64,000 nucleotides of DNA from Azospira oryzae (GCF_004217225.1 NZ_SHKM01000002.1:749307-813306); one strand, 5' to 3'. Positions 47,437 to 56,477 are shown, numbered from the stretch's first letter. Numbers and translations are program-made. Notes: generated by a model not told the origin, from the letters alone.

Positions 47437-48885
47437 ATGACTTTGCCCCCCATCTCCGCCAGTGCAGCCGCCCGGGCGGAACGCCTCTACCACCAGGGCA
47501 TCGCCTGTCTGGAAGCGGGGCAGGGGCAGCAGGCGGAAGCGCACCTGCGCCAGGCCCTGGTCCTGGCGCCCCAGCTGACCCGGGCCCGGGCCAACCTGGG
47601 CTATGTGCTGGAGGAGCGGGGCGCCTGGGCGGAGGCCGAGGCCGCCTACCGCCGCGCCCTGGCGGAAGATCCCGGCCTGGGGCCGGTGTGGCTCAACCTG
47701 GGCGGCCTGCTGCTGTCCCGGGGGCGGGCCGAGGAGGCCCTGCCGGTGTGCCTGCAGACCCTTACCCTGCTGCCCGGGGCGGCGGCGGCCTGGGTCAATC
47801 TGGGGGCAGCCTGCATCTGCCTGGAGGATTTCGCCCAGGGCGAGCGCTGCCTGCTGAAGGCTCTCAGCCTGGAGCCGGACCGGCCGTCGGCCCACATCAA
47901 CCTGGCCTACCTGCTGCTGCGCCAGGGGCGCTACGAGGCGGGCTGGGAGTGCCTCGAGGCCCGGCCCTGGTACCGGGAACTGGCGGCCCACACCCATTGC
48001 CCGCGCTGGCGCGGCGAGGCGCCGGCGGGGCGCCACCTGCTGGTGCTGTGCGAGGCCGGTCACGGCGACATGATCCAGTTCTGCCGCTACCTGCCCTTGC
48101 TTGAGGCCCGGGGCGCCCGTCTCAGCCTGGTCTGCCAGCCGGCCCTGGTGCGCCTCTTCGCTGCCCTGCCGGGGGTGGAGCGGGTCATTCCCCTGGCCGA
48201 CCTGCCCGGCGCCCGGGGCGACTGGGATGCCTGGGTGCCCCTGATGAGCCTGCCCCGCCATTTCGCCACCCGGGTGGACAGCATTCCCGCCGCCCTGCCC
48301 TATCTGCAGGCTGGCGCCCCTGAACGCCAGGCCTGGCGGCGGCGCCTGCCGGCGGCAGGCCTGCGGGTGGGTCTGGCCTGGCGCGGCAATCCCCGCTTCG
48401 AGAACGACGGCGAGCGCTCCCTGCCCGGGCTGTGGACCCTGGCGCCCCTGGCGGCGGTGCCCGGCATCGCCCTGGTCAGCCTGCAGAAGGGCGAGGCGGA
48501 GGAAGAGGCCCTGTGGCCCCCGGCCGGCATGCACATCGCCGCCTTGGGCTCGGAGCTGACGGACTTCGCCGACACGGCGGCCCTCATCGCCAACCTGGAT
48601 CTGGTGATTGCGGTGGATACGGCGGTGGCCCATCTGGCGGCGGCCCTGGGCGTGCCCTGCTGGCTGCTGCTGCCCCGCTACAAGACCGATTGGCGCTGGC
48701 TCGAAGGGCGCCAGGATTCGCCCTGGTATCCGGGGGTGATGCGCCTGTTCCGCCAGGAGCGGCGGGGCGACTGGGACGAGGTGGTGTCCCGGGTGGCCGG
48801 GGAACTGGCGGCCTGGGCGGCCGGTGCAACTCCTGACAGCGGGGCCCCTGCCCTAGAGGTGGGCGCTCACGGAGAGGGTGCCTAG
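47437..48885 (+). CDS. TPR protein with glycosyltransferase-9-like C-terminal domain
   Basis: 482 aa. Several TPR units (~10-175: GIACLEAGQGQQAEAHLRQALVLAP, then AWAEAEAAYRRALAEDPG) precede a glycosyltransferase-like region (LLVLCEAGHGDMIQFCRYLPLL, then LDLVIAVDTAVAHLAAALGVPCWLLLP) similar to ADP-heptose transferase type folds. Such TPR-GT proteins often modify other proteins or surface molecules; the target is unknown. The 3' end overlaps nifQ by 33 bases on the opposite strand. Confidence 0.8.
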   Translation: MTLPPISASAAARAERLYHQGIACLEAGQGQQAEAHLRQALVLAPQLTRARANLGYVLEERGAWAEAEAAYRRALAEDPGLGPVWLNLGGLLLSRGRAEEALPVCLQTLTLLPGAAAAWVNLGAACICLEDFAQGERCLLKALSLEPDRPSAHINLAYLLLRQGRYEAGWECLEARPWYRELAAHTHCPRWRGEAPAGRHLLVLCEAGHGDMIQFCRYLPLLEARGARLSLVCQPALVRLFAALPGVERVIPLADLPGARGDWDAWVPLMSLPRHFATRVDSIPAALPYLQAGAPERQAWRRRLPAAGLRVGLAWRGNPRFENDGERSLPGLWTLAPLAAVPGIALVSLQKGEAEEEALWPPAGMHIAALGSELTDFADTAALIANLDLVIAVDTAVAHLAAALGVPCWLLLPRYKTDWRWLEGRQDSPWYPGVMRLFRQERRGDWDEVVSRVAGELAAWAAGATPDSGAPALEVGAHGEGA

Positions 48886-49278
48886 GGCCGGCCCGTCCTC
48901 GTTGCCGAAGCACTCGGCCAGATGGGCGCAGACGCCGCAGGAGGGAGCGCGGCAGGCGCGGATCTCGGCCTGCTCGCACAGTTGCAGGTAGAAGAACTTC
49001 TTCCAGCGCATATTGCCCGTGTTGCGCGCGAAGAGCCGGGGAAAGTGTTCCCGCAGCAGGTCCGACAGGGCCTGCCGGTGGGGCAGGCCCAGGTCCTGCC
49101 ACAGGTGGTTATCGCCGAGGCAGCCCTTGGCCACAGCGGCGGCCAGGGGCCGGCTCTCCGGTCCGCTGCCATGGTCGAGCAGGAGGGCCAGCAGGTCCTC
49201 GTACTCGTCGTCCCGGGCCCGGGGCAGGCGGGCGAGACGGCCCAGGTCCATCAGGGCCAGGTAGTGGGCGGCGTCCAT
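48853..49278 (-). CDS. nifQ: NifQ, Mo-delivery protein for FeMo-co
   Basis: 141 aa from 49278 (MDAAHYLALMDLGRLARLPR). The C-terminal CRAPSCGVCAHLAEC is the CX4CX2CX5C cluster that holds the Mo-Fe-S unit, and NTGNMRWKKFFYLQLCEQAEI before it is typical. It is shorter than the usual ~170-200 aa at the N-terminus. The longer frame to 49356 overlaps fdxB and lacks similarity. NifQ hands Mo to NifEN/NifH. It is last in the nifENX operon, 25 bases after fdxB. Confidence 0.9.
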   Translation of the reverse strand: MDAAHYLALMDLGRLARLPRARDDEYEDLLALLLDHGSGPESRPLAAAVAKGCLGDNHLWQDLGLPHRQALSDLLREHFPRLFARNTGNMRWKKFFYLQLCEQAEIRACRAPSCGVCAHLAECFGNEDGPALGTLSVSAHL

Positions 49279-49303
49279 GGCGGCGGCTCGGGGCGGAACG
49301 GGT

Positions 49304-49603
49304 TCAGGCCTTGGCCGGGGCGTGGCTGATGCACTTCTTGGAACAGTTGCGGGCACAGGCCTCGCAGCCGACGCAGTTTTCCGGGTGGGCCACGGTCATG
49401 ACCTTTTTCTCGTACTCGTCGTCGTCGCCGTCGTCGATGGCGATCAGCTCGCCCTCGTCGTCCATGGCCATGAGGGAGAGCACGTCCCGGCCGCAGGTCT
49501 TGAAGCAGCGGCCGCAGCCGATGCACTTTTCGTCGTCGATGCTTTGCACGAAGTTGGGAATCCACTCCACACCGGAGGGCAGGGTGACGCTGAAGACAGA
49601 CAT
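49304..49603 (-). CDS. fdxB: nif-specific ferredoxin III FdxB
   Basis: 99 aa. Two 4Fe-4S motifs are present ([14 protein letters not shown] and [15 protein letters not shown]), split by an acidic loop ([19 protein letters not shown]). The [12 protein letters not shown] opening is specific to FdxB. It likely donates electrons in FeMo-co synthesis or to nitrogenase. Confidence 0.93.
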   Translation of the reverse strand: MSVFSVTLPSGVEWIPNFVQSIDDEKCIGCGRCFKTCGRDVLSLMAMDDEGELIAIDDGDDDEYEKKVMTVAHPENCVGCEACARNCSKKCISHAPAKA

Positions 49604-49624
49604 GATGGCTCCTTGTAGAAAAAT

Positions 49625-50005
49625 TCAGCGGGGCAGGGTGGCGGCCAGGGCGTAGTGGCGCCGCTCCGGGCGGCAGGCGCCGGCGGCGCCGTGCTCCCGG
49701 GTGCACACCAGCCAGTTGCCGGCGAGGCGCCAGGCGAAGACCGACTGGCCGTAGCAGCGGGCTTCCTGGAAGGCGCCTTCCTCGTCGTCCACGATGGGGG
49801 CGGGCACTTCATAGACGTGGTGGTAGAAGCAGTTCTCGCCCCAGCGGTCGAAGCCCATGACCCGCACGCCGCCGGCCTGAAGGTCCGCCTCCCGCTCGAA
49901 GCGGATGGGCACCGCGGTACGCCGCCGGTAGTCCGCCGGCAGGTAGCGTTGCCATTCGCGGCGCCAGGAGGTCTCGTCCCGGGTCAGGTCGGGCAGGCGT
50001 TCCAC
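49625..50005 (-). CDS. Uncharacterised nif-operon protein
   Basis: 126 aa. It has no signal peptide or TM segment. It opens MERLPDLTRDETSWRREWQRYL and has a GFDRWGENCFYHHVYEVPAP block and two Cys near the C-terminus (WLVCTREHGAAGACRPERR). I do not recognise a family. It lies between fdxB and the DUF683 gene, 8 and 21 bases from its neighbours, so it is co-transcribed. Confidence 0.65.
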   Translation of the reverse strand: MERLPDLTRDETSWRREWQRYLPADYRRRTAVPIRFEREADLQAGGVRVMGFDRWGENCFYHHVYEVPAPIVDDEEGAFQEARCYGQSVFAWRLAGNWLVCTREHGAAGACRPERRHYALAATLPR

Positions 50006-50013
50006 GATTCCTC

Positions 50014-50211
50014 CTAGCCCAGCTCGGCCAGGCGCTGCCGCGCCGCGGTGAGGGCAGCGTAGGCGTCGTGGGTCTTCTGGGCCGTTTCCATGATGTTTTC
50101 CCAGTTCACCGGCAGCTCCTCCGAGAGGTCGTGCAGGTTCATCTTCCAGGTCATGGCCTGGGCCGAGAGCTTCTTGATCTGGGCCTTCAGTTCTTCGGGG
50201 TTGTCGCTCAT
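50014..50211 (-). CDS. DUF683/CCE_0567-type small nif protein
   Basis: 65 aa, helical. EELKAQIKKLSAQAMTWKMNLHDLSEELPVNWENI matches the DUF683 (CCE_0567) family, small Rop-like helical hairpins found after DUF269 in nif operons and reported to bind metal. The role in FeMo-co assembly is not settled. Confidence 0.9.
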   Translation of the reverse strand: MSDNPEELKAQIKKLSAQAMTWKMNLHDLSEELPVNWENIMETAQKTHDAYAALTAARQRLAELG

Positions 50212-50230
50212 GGGGGGATTCCTTAAATCG

Positions 50231-50360
50231 TTGCCACAGAGGGCACAGAGATCACAGAGGGGAAGACATCGCAGCGGAAACGCCGGGGGGTTTGACGATC
50301 CGTATTGCCGCCGCTACTGCCCGGAATTTCTCTGTGCTCTCTGTGTCCTCTGTGGCTAAA
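50231..50360. repeat. CACAGAG-type inverted-repeat element, copy 2
   Basis: The left arm (50231-50260) begins TTGCCACAGAGGGCACAGAG and continues ATCACAGAGG; the right arm (50328-50360) is the complement, ending CCTCTGTGGCTAAA. The 67-base interior differs from copy 1. It sits between the DUF683 and DUF269 genes, inside the nifENX operon. Confidence 0.85.
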
Positions 50361-50365
50361 GCCTT

Positions 50366-50836
50366 TCAACCGTAATTCGCCACCTCGCCAAAGCGGGCGA
50401 TCATGGCCACCGCTTCGTTGACGATCTTGTCGCCCTGTTCGGCCAGGGCTTCCAGAGAGTCGAAGCCGAAGCGGTGCACGTCCCGGTGGTACTTGTTGAA
50501 CACCACCAGGCGGCCGGCGATGAGCACCACGCGGCCGAAGCCCTCGTGGCTCATCTTGATCATGGGGGCGCACATCACCTTGCTCTGGCGCTCGATGGCC
50601 AGGCCGATGGCGTTGTAGTACAGCTCCAGGCGCCACAGCACTTCCGGGTCCGGGTCGTCGATGATGGGGATGGCCTTGCGCGCCTCCTTGTCCAGCACGT
50701 AGGGACCCACCACTTCCACATCGCTCTTGCCGTCCCAGTGGCCGTAGCTGTCCTGGGAACGCAGCTGCTTGACCAGCTCGGAGAGGAAGGGGGAGTCGGC
50801 AATGGCAAAAGTTGTGCAGACAGCTGAATCAGACAT
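50366..50836 (-). CDS. NifX-associated protein (DUF269)
   Basis: 156 aa. [31 protein letters not shown] and [26 protein letters not shown] are the DUF269 signatures. Always near nifX in FeMo nitrogenase organisms. It overlaps nifX by 8 bases. The function is unknown. Confidence 0.93.
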   Translation of the reverse strand: MSDSAVCTTFAIADSPFLSELVKQLRSQDSYGHWDGKSDVEVVGPYVLDKEARKAIPIIDDPDPEVLWRLELYYNAIGLAIERQSKVMCAPMIKMSHEGFGRVVLIAGRLVVFNKYHRDVHRFGFDSLEALAEQGDKIVNEAVAMIARFGEVANYG

Positions 50837-51257
50837 GGGATTTTTCCTCTTCCAGGGCGTCGTCGAAATTGCGTTCCTGATCCTTCATCAGGGCTTTGCG
50901 CAGCCAGGGCGGCGGGGTGCCCTTGAGCACGGCCTGCAGCTTGCCGATGATGGCGGTGATGGGTTCCGGATTGGGCACCTTCACCGGGTGGATCTTCATG
51001 TTCACCACCCGGGCCGCCGCCGAGCCGCCAATGGCGGCCACGTACACGATGGCGCAGTCCTGGATGGCTTCCAGCTTGGCTCCCAGCTTGTCCTCGGTGC
51101 CGTCCTCCTTCAGGTCTCCCTCGAAGCGGACCACGGTGGCCAGGGCCGAGCTGTCGGCGGTGATGTCGTAGATGGCGATGTTGCGGGCCCAGCCGAAGTG
51201 GGCGTCCACCTGTTGCAGGTCCTCGGTGGCGAATGCGACTTTCAGCGGTTTGCTCAT
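50829..51257 (-). CDS. nifX: NifX FeMo-co precursor carrier
   Basis: 142 aa. Start at 51257 ([32 protein letters not shown]). The NifX/NafY fold is clear, with [24 protein letters not shown]. It carries the NifB-co/VK-cluster between NifB and NifEN. It follows nifN by 22 bases. Confidence 0.95.
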   Translation of the reverse strand: MSKPLKVAFATEDLQQVDAHFGWARNIAIYDITADSSALATVVRFEGDLKEDGTEDKLGAKLEAIQDCAIVYVAAIGGSAAARVVNMKIHPVKVPNPEPITAIIGKLQAVLKGTPPPWLRKALMKDQERNFDDALEEEKSHV

Positions 51258-51279
51258 GGCGGCACCTTCCTTGGTTGAT

Positions 51280-52665
51280 TCAGTGACAAGCGACAGCCGC
51301 CGCACCGTGCGCGCAGCCGGTGCCGCAGCTGGCGGCGGGTTCGGCGGTCGGCCGGAAATCGTCGGGGACGGCTTCGTGCAGGTTTTCAATGAAGACATTG
51401 CCCACCTCGAAAATCAGGTTCCGGGTACCCCGGTAGCCCACGCTCACCTTGTGGGCCGCGCCGAGGCGGTCGAAGGTGGGCAGGCCGGAGCGCCAGAAGG
51501 GGATGCCCAGCCGCGCCGCCGCCTGGCGGCCGTGGGCATGGGTGATGAGCAGGTCGGCGCCGACGGCGCCCTGCTCGAAGTCTTCCAGGTCGCCGATCAG
51601 CACTTCGTCCGCCGGTACCCGGTTGAGGAGCGGGGATTCGGTGCTGGTGACGGCCACCTGGATTTCCGCCCCCATTTCCGTGAGGAAGGTGGTGAGGGCG
51701 TACAGCAGGTCCGGCTCGGCGGCCACCGCCACCTTCTTCTTGCCGAAGTGGAAGTGGCCGTCCAGCATGGCGTCCAGCAGCTGGCTGCGCTGGCGCTTGA
51801 AGCGGGGCGGCACCTCGGTGTTGGCGATGCGGGAGAGCAGGGCTAGGAAGTCGTCGCAGGGCTTCAGCCCGGTGAGCCGGTCGAAGACGGTGTAGGGCAC
51901 GCCGGCGATGTCCTTCAGCTTTGCCGCCGCCGCCCGGCCCTGTTCGCCGATGACCAGGGTGTAGGCCGACTCGCCCATGCTGCGCAGTTCGTCGAGCCGG
52001 GTGCCGCCCAGGGTGGTGGGCAGGAAGGTCTCGGGAATGTGGCCGTCCATGGAGCCGGAGAGGTCGGGCAGCACCACCGGGGTGAGACCGAAGGCTTCCA
52101 CCATCTCCTTCACCTCCTCGATGTCGCCGGGGGTGAGGTGGCAGCCGGGCAGGATGTTCACCTGCCAGGGCCGGCGCACGTTCGACGGCTTGGCGATGGT
52201 CTCCACCATGCGCAGCACCGCCTTGCCCCAGCCGTCCTGGAAGGCGCCGGCGAAGTCCGGAGTGGAGACGAACACCACCTCCATGTCCGCCAGTTCCGGG
52301 TGCTTCTGCCGGATCAGCTGGAGGAAGCCGTCCACGTCGTCGCCCTTGGCCTCGGTGATGCCGGTGGAGATGAGGCCCACCAGGGCCGGGGCGGCCCGCT
52401 TGTGGATATTCACCAGGGCCTGCTCCACATTCTCCAGGCCGCCGAGGATGGTGGTGACCTCGTTCATGGCCGTGGTCTGCAGGGGAATGGTCTCGCGGAA
52501 GTGCTTGACGAAGAGCACCAGGCCGAAGGCGGTGCAGCCCTGGGAGCCGTGCAGCAGGGGCAGGGCCTGGTCCATGCCGAGGAAGGCCAGGGCGGCGCCG
52601 ATGGGCTGGCTCATTTTCAGCGGATTGACGGCGCAGGCCTTCCTGCTGTGCTTGACCTCAGCCAT
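51280..52665 (-). CDS. nifN: FeMo-co scaffold beta subunit NifN
   Basis: 461 aa. Start at 52665 (MAEVKHSRKACAVNPLKMSQPIGAALAFLGM), overlapping nifE by 8 bases; the longer frame is an artefact. LLHGSQGCTAFGLVLFVKHF holds the cluster-binding Cys. NifEN is the scaffold where the Fe-S core is converted to FeMo-co. Confidence 0.96.
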   Translation of the reverse strand: MAEVKHSRKACAVNPLKMSQPIGAALAFLGMDQALPLLHGSQGCTAFGLVLFVKHFRETIPLQTTAMNEVTTILGGLENVEQALVNIHKRAAPALVGLISTGITEAKGDDVDGFLQLIRQKHPELADMEVVFVSTPDFAGAFQDGWGKAVLRMVETIAKPSNVRRPWQVNILPGCHLTPGDIEEVKEMVEAFGLTPVVLPDLSGSMDGHIPETFLPTTLGGTRLDELRSMGESAYTLVIGEQGRAAAAKLKDIAGVPYTVFDRLTGLKPCDDFLALLSRIANTEVPPRFKRQRSQLLDAMLDGHFHFGKKKVAVAAEPDLLYALTTFLTEMGAEIQVAVTSTESPLLNRVPADEVLIGDLEDFEQGAVGADLLITHAHGRQAAARLGIPFWRSGLPTFDRLGAAHKVSVGYRGTRNLIFEVGNVFIENLHEAVPDDFRPTAEPAASCGTGCAHGAAAVACH

Positions 52666-54115
52666 GGCACACCTCGCCTGCGCATTCTTCCTGATTGCAG
52701 GACTGCCATTCTTCGAGGTCCTGTTCCCAGTCGGGCCGCTCCCAGGGGGCCGGCTGGCGCACCTGTTGCCACACCGGGTTGTAGAGGGCCTTGTCGATCT
52801 CATCCACCAAATTGACGATGCCGTCGTAGCCGGCCAGGGCGTGGTGCCGCTCCTGGTTGATCTCCACCCAGGGGGTCTTGGCCTTCAGTGCTACGAACTG
52901 GGAGCGGCCGCCGGAGAGCATCACGTCGGCCTGGGAGTCCCTGAGCATCCGGTACATCTCCCGGGGCGGCAGCTCGTCGAACATGTGGGCGTCGGTGCCC
53001 ATGATCTCCTTCACCTTCTCCCGGTCGTTGGCGGTGGTCTTGCGCATGGAGGTGCCGACGATTTCCATGCCCACTTCCTGCAGGGCCGAGACCACGGACC
53101 AGGACTTCACCCCGCCGGTGAACAGCAGCACCCGCTTGCCTTTCAGCCGGGCCTTGTAGGGCTCCAGCCGGGCCCAGGCCTTGGCCTCCTCCCGGGCGAT
53201 GAGGGCCTCGGCCCGTTCCGGCAGATCCGCCGGGCCGCCCTGGCGCACCAGCAGGGCGCTGATCTTGCGCAGGGCGTCGGACATGTCGGAGACGCCGTAG
53301 AAGCTGCCCTCGAAGAAGGGAATGCCGTAGCGCTCCTCCATCTTGCGCGCCACGTTGATCAGGGCCTGGGAGCACAGCATGATGGCGGCCCGGGCCTTGT
53401 GGGCCGTGGCGACGTCGTTGTAGCGGCCGTCGCCGGAGATGGTGGCGAGGATGCGGATGCCCAGCTCGTCGAAGAGGGGCTTCACCTGCCACAACTCCCC
53501 CACCACGTTGTATTCGCCGATCAGGTTGATGTCGCAGGGGGTGGTGTACTCGGGCTCCCGGGTGCCGATGACGTAGTCCAGCAGGGCTTCGCCCCCCAGC
53601 TTGTTGCCCAGGTTCTTGCTGCCGACGAAGCCGGGGGCATTCACCGGGATCACCGGCTTGCCGAACTTGGCGGCGGCGGCCTTGCACACCGCCTCGATGT
53701 CGTCGCCGATCATGGCCGGCAGGCAGGTCTGGTACACGAAGACGGCGGGCGGGTCGTACTTGTCGATGATTTCCTTGATGGCCCGGTAGAGCTTCTTCTC
53801 GCCGCCGTACACCACGTCCATCTCGTTCATGTCGGTGGTGAAGCCGGTGCGGTAGATATGGGAGCCGGAGGAGAGGGTATGGCGCGAATCCCAGGAATTG
53901 CCTTCGCAGGCGATGGGGCCGTGTACCAGATGGGCCACGTCCACGATGGGCTGCAGGGCGATCTTGGCCCCGTCGAAGGCACAGCCGCCGGCAGCGGCGC
54001 CCGGAGTGAGCTGCTTCTTGCAGCCCGCCTTGCGTTCCTTCTCGCCCTTGGCCTGGTTGGTGGCGCAACCCGGTTCTTCCAGGACACTGGCCACCTTCTG
54101 TTGCAACGCGCTCAT
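52658..54115 (-). CDS. nifE: FeMo-co scaffold alpha subunit NifE
   Basis: 485 aa. GCAFDGAKIALQPIVDVAHLVHGPIACEGNSW, then TDMNEMDVVYGGEKKLYRAI and VFVYQTCLPAMIGDDIEAV, mark NifE. The Cys ligands of the 4Fe-4S cluster are present. First gene of the operon; its sigma-54 promoter lies 40-55 bases upstream. Confidence 0.96.
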   Translation of the reverse strand: MSALQQKVASVLEEPGCATNQAKGEKERKAGCKKQLTPGAAAGGCAFDGAKIALQPIVDVAHLVHGPIACEGNSWDSRHTLSSGSHIYRTGFTTDMNEMDVVYGGEKKLYRAIKEIIDKYDPPAVFVYQTCLPAMIGDDIEAVCKAAAAKFGKPVIPVNAPGFVGSKNLGNKLGGEALLDYVIGTREPEYTTPCDINLIGEYNVVGELWQVKPLFDELGIRILATISGDGRYNDVATAHKARAAIMLCSQALINVARKMEERYGIPFFEGSFYGVSDMSDALRKISALLVRQGGPADLPERAEALIAREEAKAWARLEPYKARLKGKRVLLFTGGVKSWSVVSALQEVGMEIVGTSMRKTTANDREKVKEIMGTDAHMFDELPPREMYRMLRDSQADVMLSGGRSQFVALKAKTPWVEINQERHHALAGYDGIVNLVDEIDKALYNPVWQQVRQPAPWERPDWEQDLEEWQSCNQEECAGEVCHG

Positions 54116-54154
54116 GTCGGCTCTCCTACAATTTTTCTTTTGTGAGCCTTAAGT

Positions 54155-54170
54155 AGCAGGTTTGGTGCCA
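54155..54170 (-). promoter_or_regulatory. Sigma-54 promoter of nifE
   Basis: Read on the minus strand, TGGCACCAAACCTGCT has GG-N10-GC spacing and matches the -24/-12 consensus except for one base of the -12 element (CTGC for TTGC). The nifE start lies 39 bases downstream. Confidence 0.88.
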
Positions 54171-54244
54171 GTGCCCGGTACTGCCCCAAAGTACTTGTTT
54201 TTGCTGCCTCGTCAGGGCCGTGGCGGCGCCATGGGGCGCCGTCC

Positions 54245-54260
54245 TGTCGGTTTCGCGACA
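54245..54260. promoter_or_regulatory. NifA upstream activator sequence of nifE
   Basis: TGTCGGTTTCGCGACA is an exact TGT-N10-ACA. It lies 75 bases upstream of the sigma-54 -24 element. Confidence 0.85.
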
Positions 54261-54355
54261 GCCCCGGGGCGCCTCTTGTTGCACTTGGCACCAGCCCGGC
54301 CGGACCGGGGGCCAGCCTTTATGCCGGCCCCCGCTCGCGGTATATTTGCCCGCCT

Positions 54356-55045
54356 ATGACTGACATTCGCCCTGCCATCGTCCTGCTTTCCGGCGGCCTG
54401 GACTCCGCCACCTGCCTGGCCATCGCCAAGAGCGAAGGCTTCGCCCCCTATTGCCTGTCCTTCGACTACGGCCAGCGCCACAAGGCCGAGCTGCAGGCCG
54501 CCGCCCGGGTGGCGGCCGCCCTCGGCGCCAAGGAGCACCGCGTGGTGCGCCTGGACATCGGCCAGTTCGGCGGCTCCGCCCTCACCGACAGTTCCATTGC
54601 CGTGCCCGTCGAGGGCGTCCAGGCCGGCGGCATCCCCGTCACCTATGTGCCGGCCCGCAACACCGTCATGCTCTCCTTCGCCCTGGCCTGGGCCGAAGTG
54701 CTGGGGGCCAAGGACATATTCGTCGGCGTGAATGCCGTGGATTATTCCGGCTACCCGGACTGCCGCCCCGAGTTCATCGCCGCCTTCGAACGCATGGCCA
54801 ATCTGGCCACCAAGGCCGGGGTGGAAGGGGCCGAGCTGCATGTGCATGCGCCCCTGATCGACCTCACCAAGGCCCAGATCGTCCAGCGCGGCACCGCCCT
54901 CGGTGTCGATTACGGCATCACCGTCTCCTGCTACCAGGCCGACGACGAGGGCCGGGCCTGCGGCGTCTGCGATTCCTGCCGCCTGCGGGCCGAAGGCTTC
55001 CGCGCCGCCGGCCTGGCCGATCCCACGCCCTACCGTAGCGCCTGA
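54356..55045 (+). CDS. queC: 7-cyano-7-deazaguanine synthase QueC
   Basis: 229 aa. PP-loop [45 protein letters not shown] and the zinc Cys set [14 protein letters not shown]. It makes preQ0 for queuosine in tRNA. It shares TGATG with the downstream transporter gene. Confidence 0.97.
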   Translation: MTDIRPAIVLLSGGLDSATCLAIAKSEGFAPYCLSFDYGQRHKAELQAAARVAAALGAKEHRVVRLDIGQFGGSALTDSSIAVPVEGVQAGGIPVTYVPARNTVMLSFALAWAEVLGAKDIFVGVNAVDYSGYPDCRPEFIAAFERMANLATKAGVEGAELHVHAPLIDLTKAQIVQRGTALGVDYGITVSCYQADDEGRACGVCDSCRLRAEGFRAAGLADPTPYRSA

Positions 55046-56151
55046 TGGACAGCCTGCCCGATCTGCCGCCCCTGCTGTGGCTGGCCGCCGGCCTCGGCGG
55101 CCTCTTCGGCGCCGTCGCCCAGCGCACCTGCTTCTGCACCATGGGCGCGGTGTCCGACATCGTGAACATGGGGGACTGGAACCGCATGGGCATGTGGCTG
55201 CTGGCCATGGGCACGGCGGTGCTGGGTACTGCCGGCCTGCAGCTGGCGGGCCTCATTGACGTGGCCAATTCCATCTACACCGCCCCCCGCCTGCTGTGGG
55301 CTTCCCACCTGGTGGGTGGCCTGCTGTTCGGCATCGGCATGGTGCTGGCCTCGGGCTGCGGCGCCAAGACCCTGGTGCGCCTGGGGGGCGGCAATCTCAA
55401 ATCCCTGGTGGTGTTCCTGGTCATGGGCCTCACCGCCCTGGCCACCCTCAAGGGCCTGCCGGCCCTGCTGCGGGTCGGCCTGCTGGATGTCCTGGCCGTG
55501 GATCTGTCCGCCCCGGGCCAGGACCTGCCCCGGCTGTTGCAGCCTCTCCTGGGCCTGCCGCCGGCCACGGCGTCGGCCCTGGTGGCCGGCAGCGTCGGCG
55601 GTCTGCTGCTGGCGGCGCCCCTGCTGCGCGCCGACTTCCGCCAGGCCGAGTACATCCTCGGCGGTCTGGCCATCGGCGCCGCCGTGGTGGGCGGCTGGTT
55701 CCTCAGCGGCCATCTGGCCTTCGTCACCGAACATCCCGACACCCTGCAGCCGGCTTTCCTTGGCACCAACAGCGGCCGCATGGAATCCCTCACCTTCGTC
55801 GCCCCGCCGGCCTACGCCCTGGAACTGTTCGCCACCTGGAGCGACGCCAGCCGCAAGCTGACCCTGGGCATCGCCACGGTGCTCGGCGTCGTCGCCGGTT
55901 CCGCCCTGGTGGCCCTGTCCCGCCGCAGCTTCCGCTGGGAAGGCTTCCGCGATGCGGAAGACACGGCCAGCCACCTCATCGGCGCCGTCCTCATGGGCTT
56001 CGGCGGCGTCACCGCCCTCGGCTGCACCGTGGGTCAGGGCCTCTCCGGCATCTCCACCCTGGCCCTGGGCAGCCTCATCACCACCCTGTCCATCATTGCC
56101 GGCGCCTGGCTGGCCCTGCGCCTGCAGTACCGGCGCATGCTCAACGAATAG
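55045..56151 (+). CDS. YeeE/YedE-family membrane transporter (thiosulfate/sulfur type)
   Basis: 368 aa, about ten hydrophobic segments in two related halves. The Cys motifs RTCFCTMGAVSDIV, MVLASGCGAKTLVRLGGGN and ALGCTVGQGLSGIS are those of the YeeE/YedE (TsuA) family, which passes thiosulfate-like sulfur compounds. The start overlaps the queC stop. Whether it serves Fe-S cluster synthesis in this nif context is inference. Confidence 0.9.
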   Translation: MDSLPDLPPLLWLAAGLGGLFGAVAQRTCFCTMGAVSDIVNMGDWNRMGMWLLAMGTAVLGTAGLQLAGLIDVANSIYTAPRLLWASHLVGGLLFGIGMVLASGCGAKTLVRLGGGNLKSLVVFLVMGLTALATLKGLPALLRVGLLDVLAVDLSAPGQDLPRLLQPLLGLPPATASALVAGSVGGLLLAAPLLRADFRQAEYILGGLAIGAAVVGGWFLSGHLAFVTEHPDTLQPAFLGTNSGRMESLTFVAPPAYALELFATWSDASRKLTLGIATVLGVVAGSALVALSRRSFRWEGFRDAEDTASHLIGAVLMGFGGVTALGCTVGQGLSGISTLALGSLITTLSIIAGAWLALRLQYRRMLNE

Positions 56152-56223
56152 CCAGCCCACCTGCATCAATCCCGGGTTTGACAGGCCCGGGGGTGCCCCC
56201 TATAATTCGCGCTCCGTTTTTGC

Positions 56224-56299
56224 GGGTCGGTAGCTCAGTCGGTAGAGCAGCGGACTTTTAATCCGTTGGTCGCGAGTTCGAATCTCGCCCGACCCACCA
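56224..56299 (+). tRNA. tRNA-Lys (anticodon TTT)
   Basis: 76 bases including encoded CCA. Acceptor GGGTCGG pairs with CCGACCC, and the anticodon loop is CTTTTAA. The TTCGAAT arm is standard. Confidence 0.97.
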
Positions 56300-56360
56300 G
56301 CCTCTGGAAAAAAAGAGGTGTACAAACGGAAGTAGGGCGGCTATAATGCGCCCCTCATTC

Positions 56361-56436
56361 GGGTTGTTAGCTCAGTTGGTAGAGCAGCGGACTCTTAATC
56401 CGTAGGTCGAGTGTTCGAGCCACTCACAACCCACCA
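56361..56436 (+). tRNA. tRNA-Lys (anticodon CTT)
   Basis: 76 bases including CCA. Acceptor GGGTTGT pairs with ACAACCC, and the anticodon loop is CTCTTAA. It is 61 bases after the first tRNA-Lys. Confidence 0.97.
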
Positions 56437-56446
56437 GATTCAGGTA

Positions 56447-56477
56447 AAACGGCCTCCGCTAGGGGGCCGTTTTATTT
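56447..56477 (+). terminator. Intrinsic terminator after tRNA-Lys(CTT)
   Basis: Stem AAAACGGCC/GGCCGTTTT with a CTCCGCTAGG-type inner loop, followed by ATTTT. It separates the Lys genes from tRNA-Thr. Confidence 0.9.

Noticed and set aside
54286..54301. Sigma-54-like sequence TGGCACCAGCCCGGCC on the plus strand before queC
   Set aside because: The spacing fits, but the -12 element is CGGC rather than TTGC, and a housekeeping tRNA-modification gene is not expected to need RpoN.
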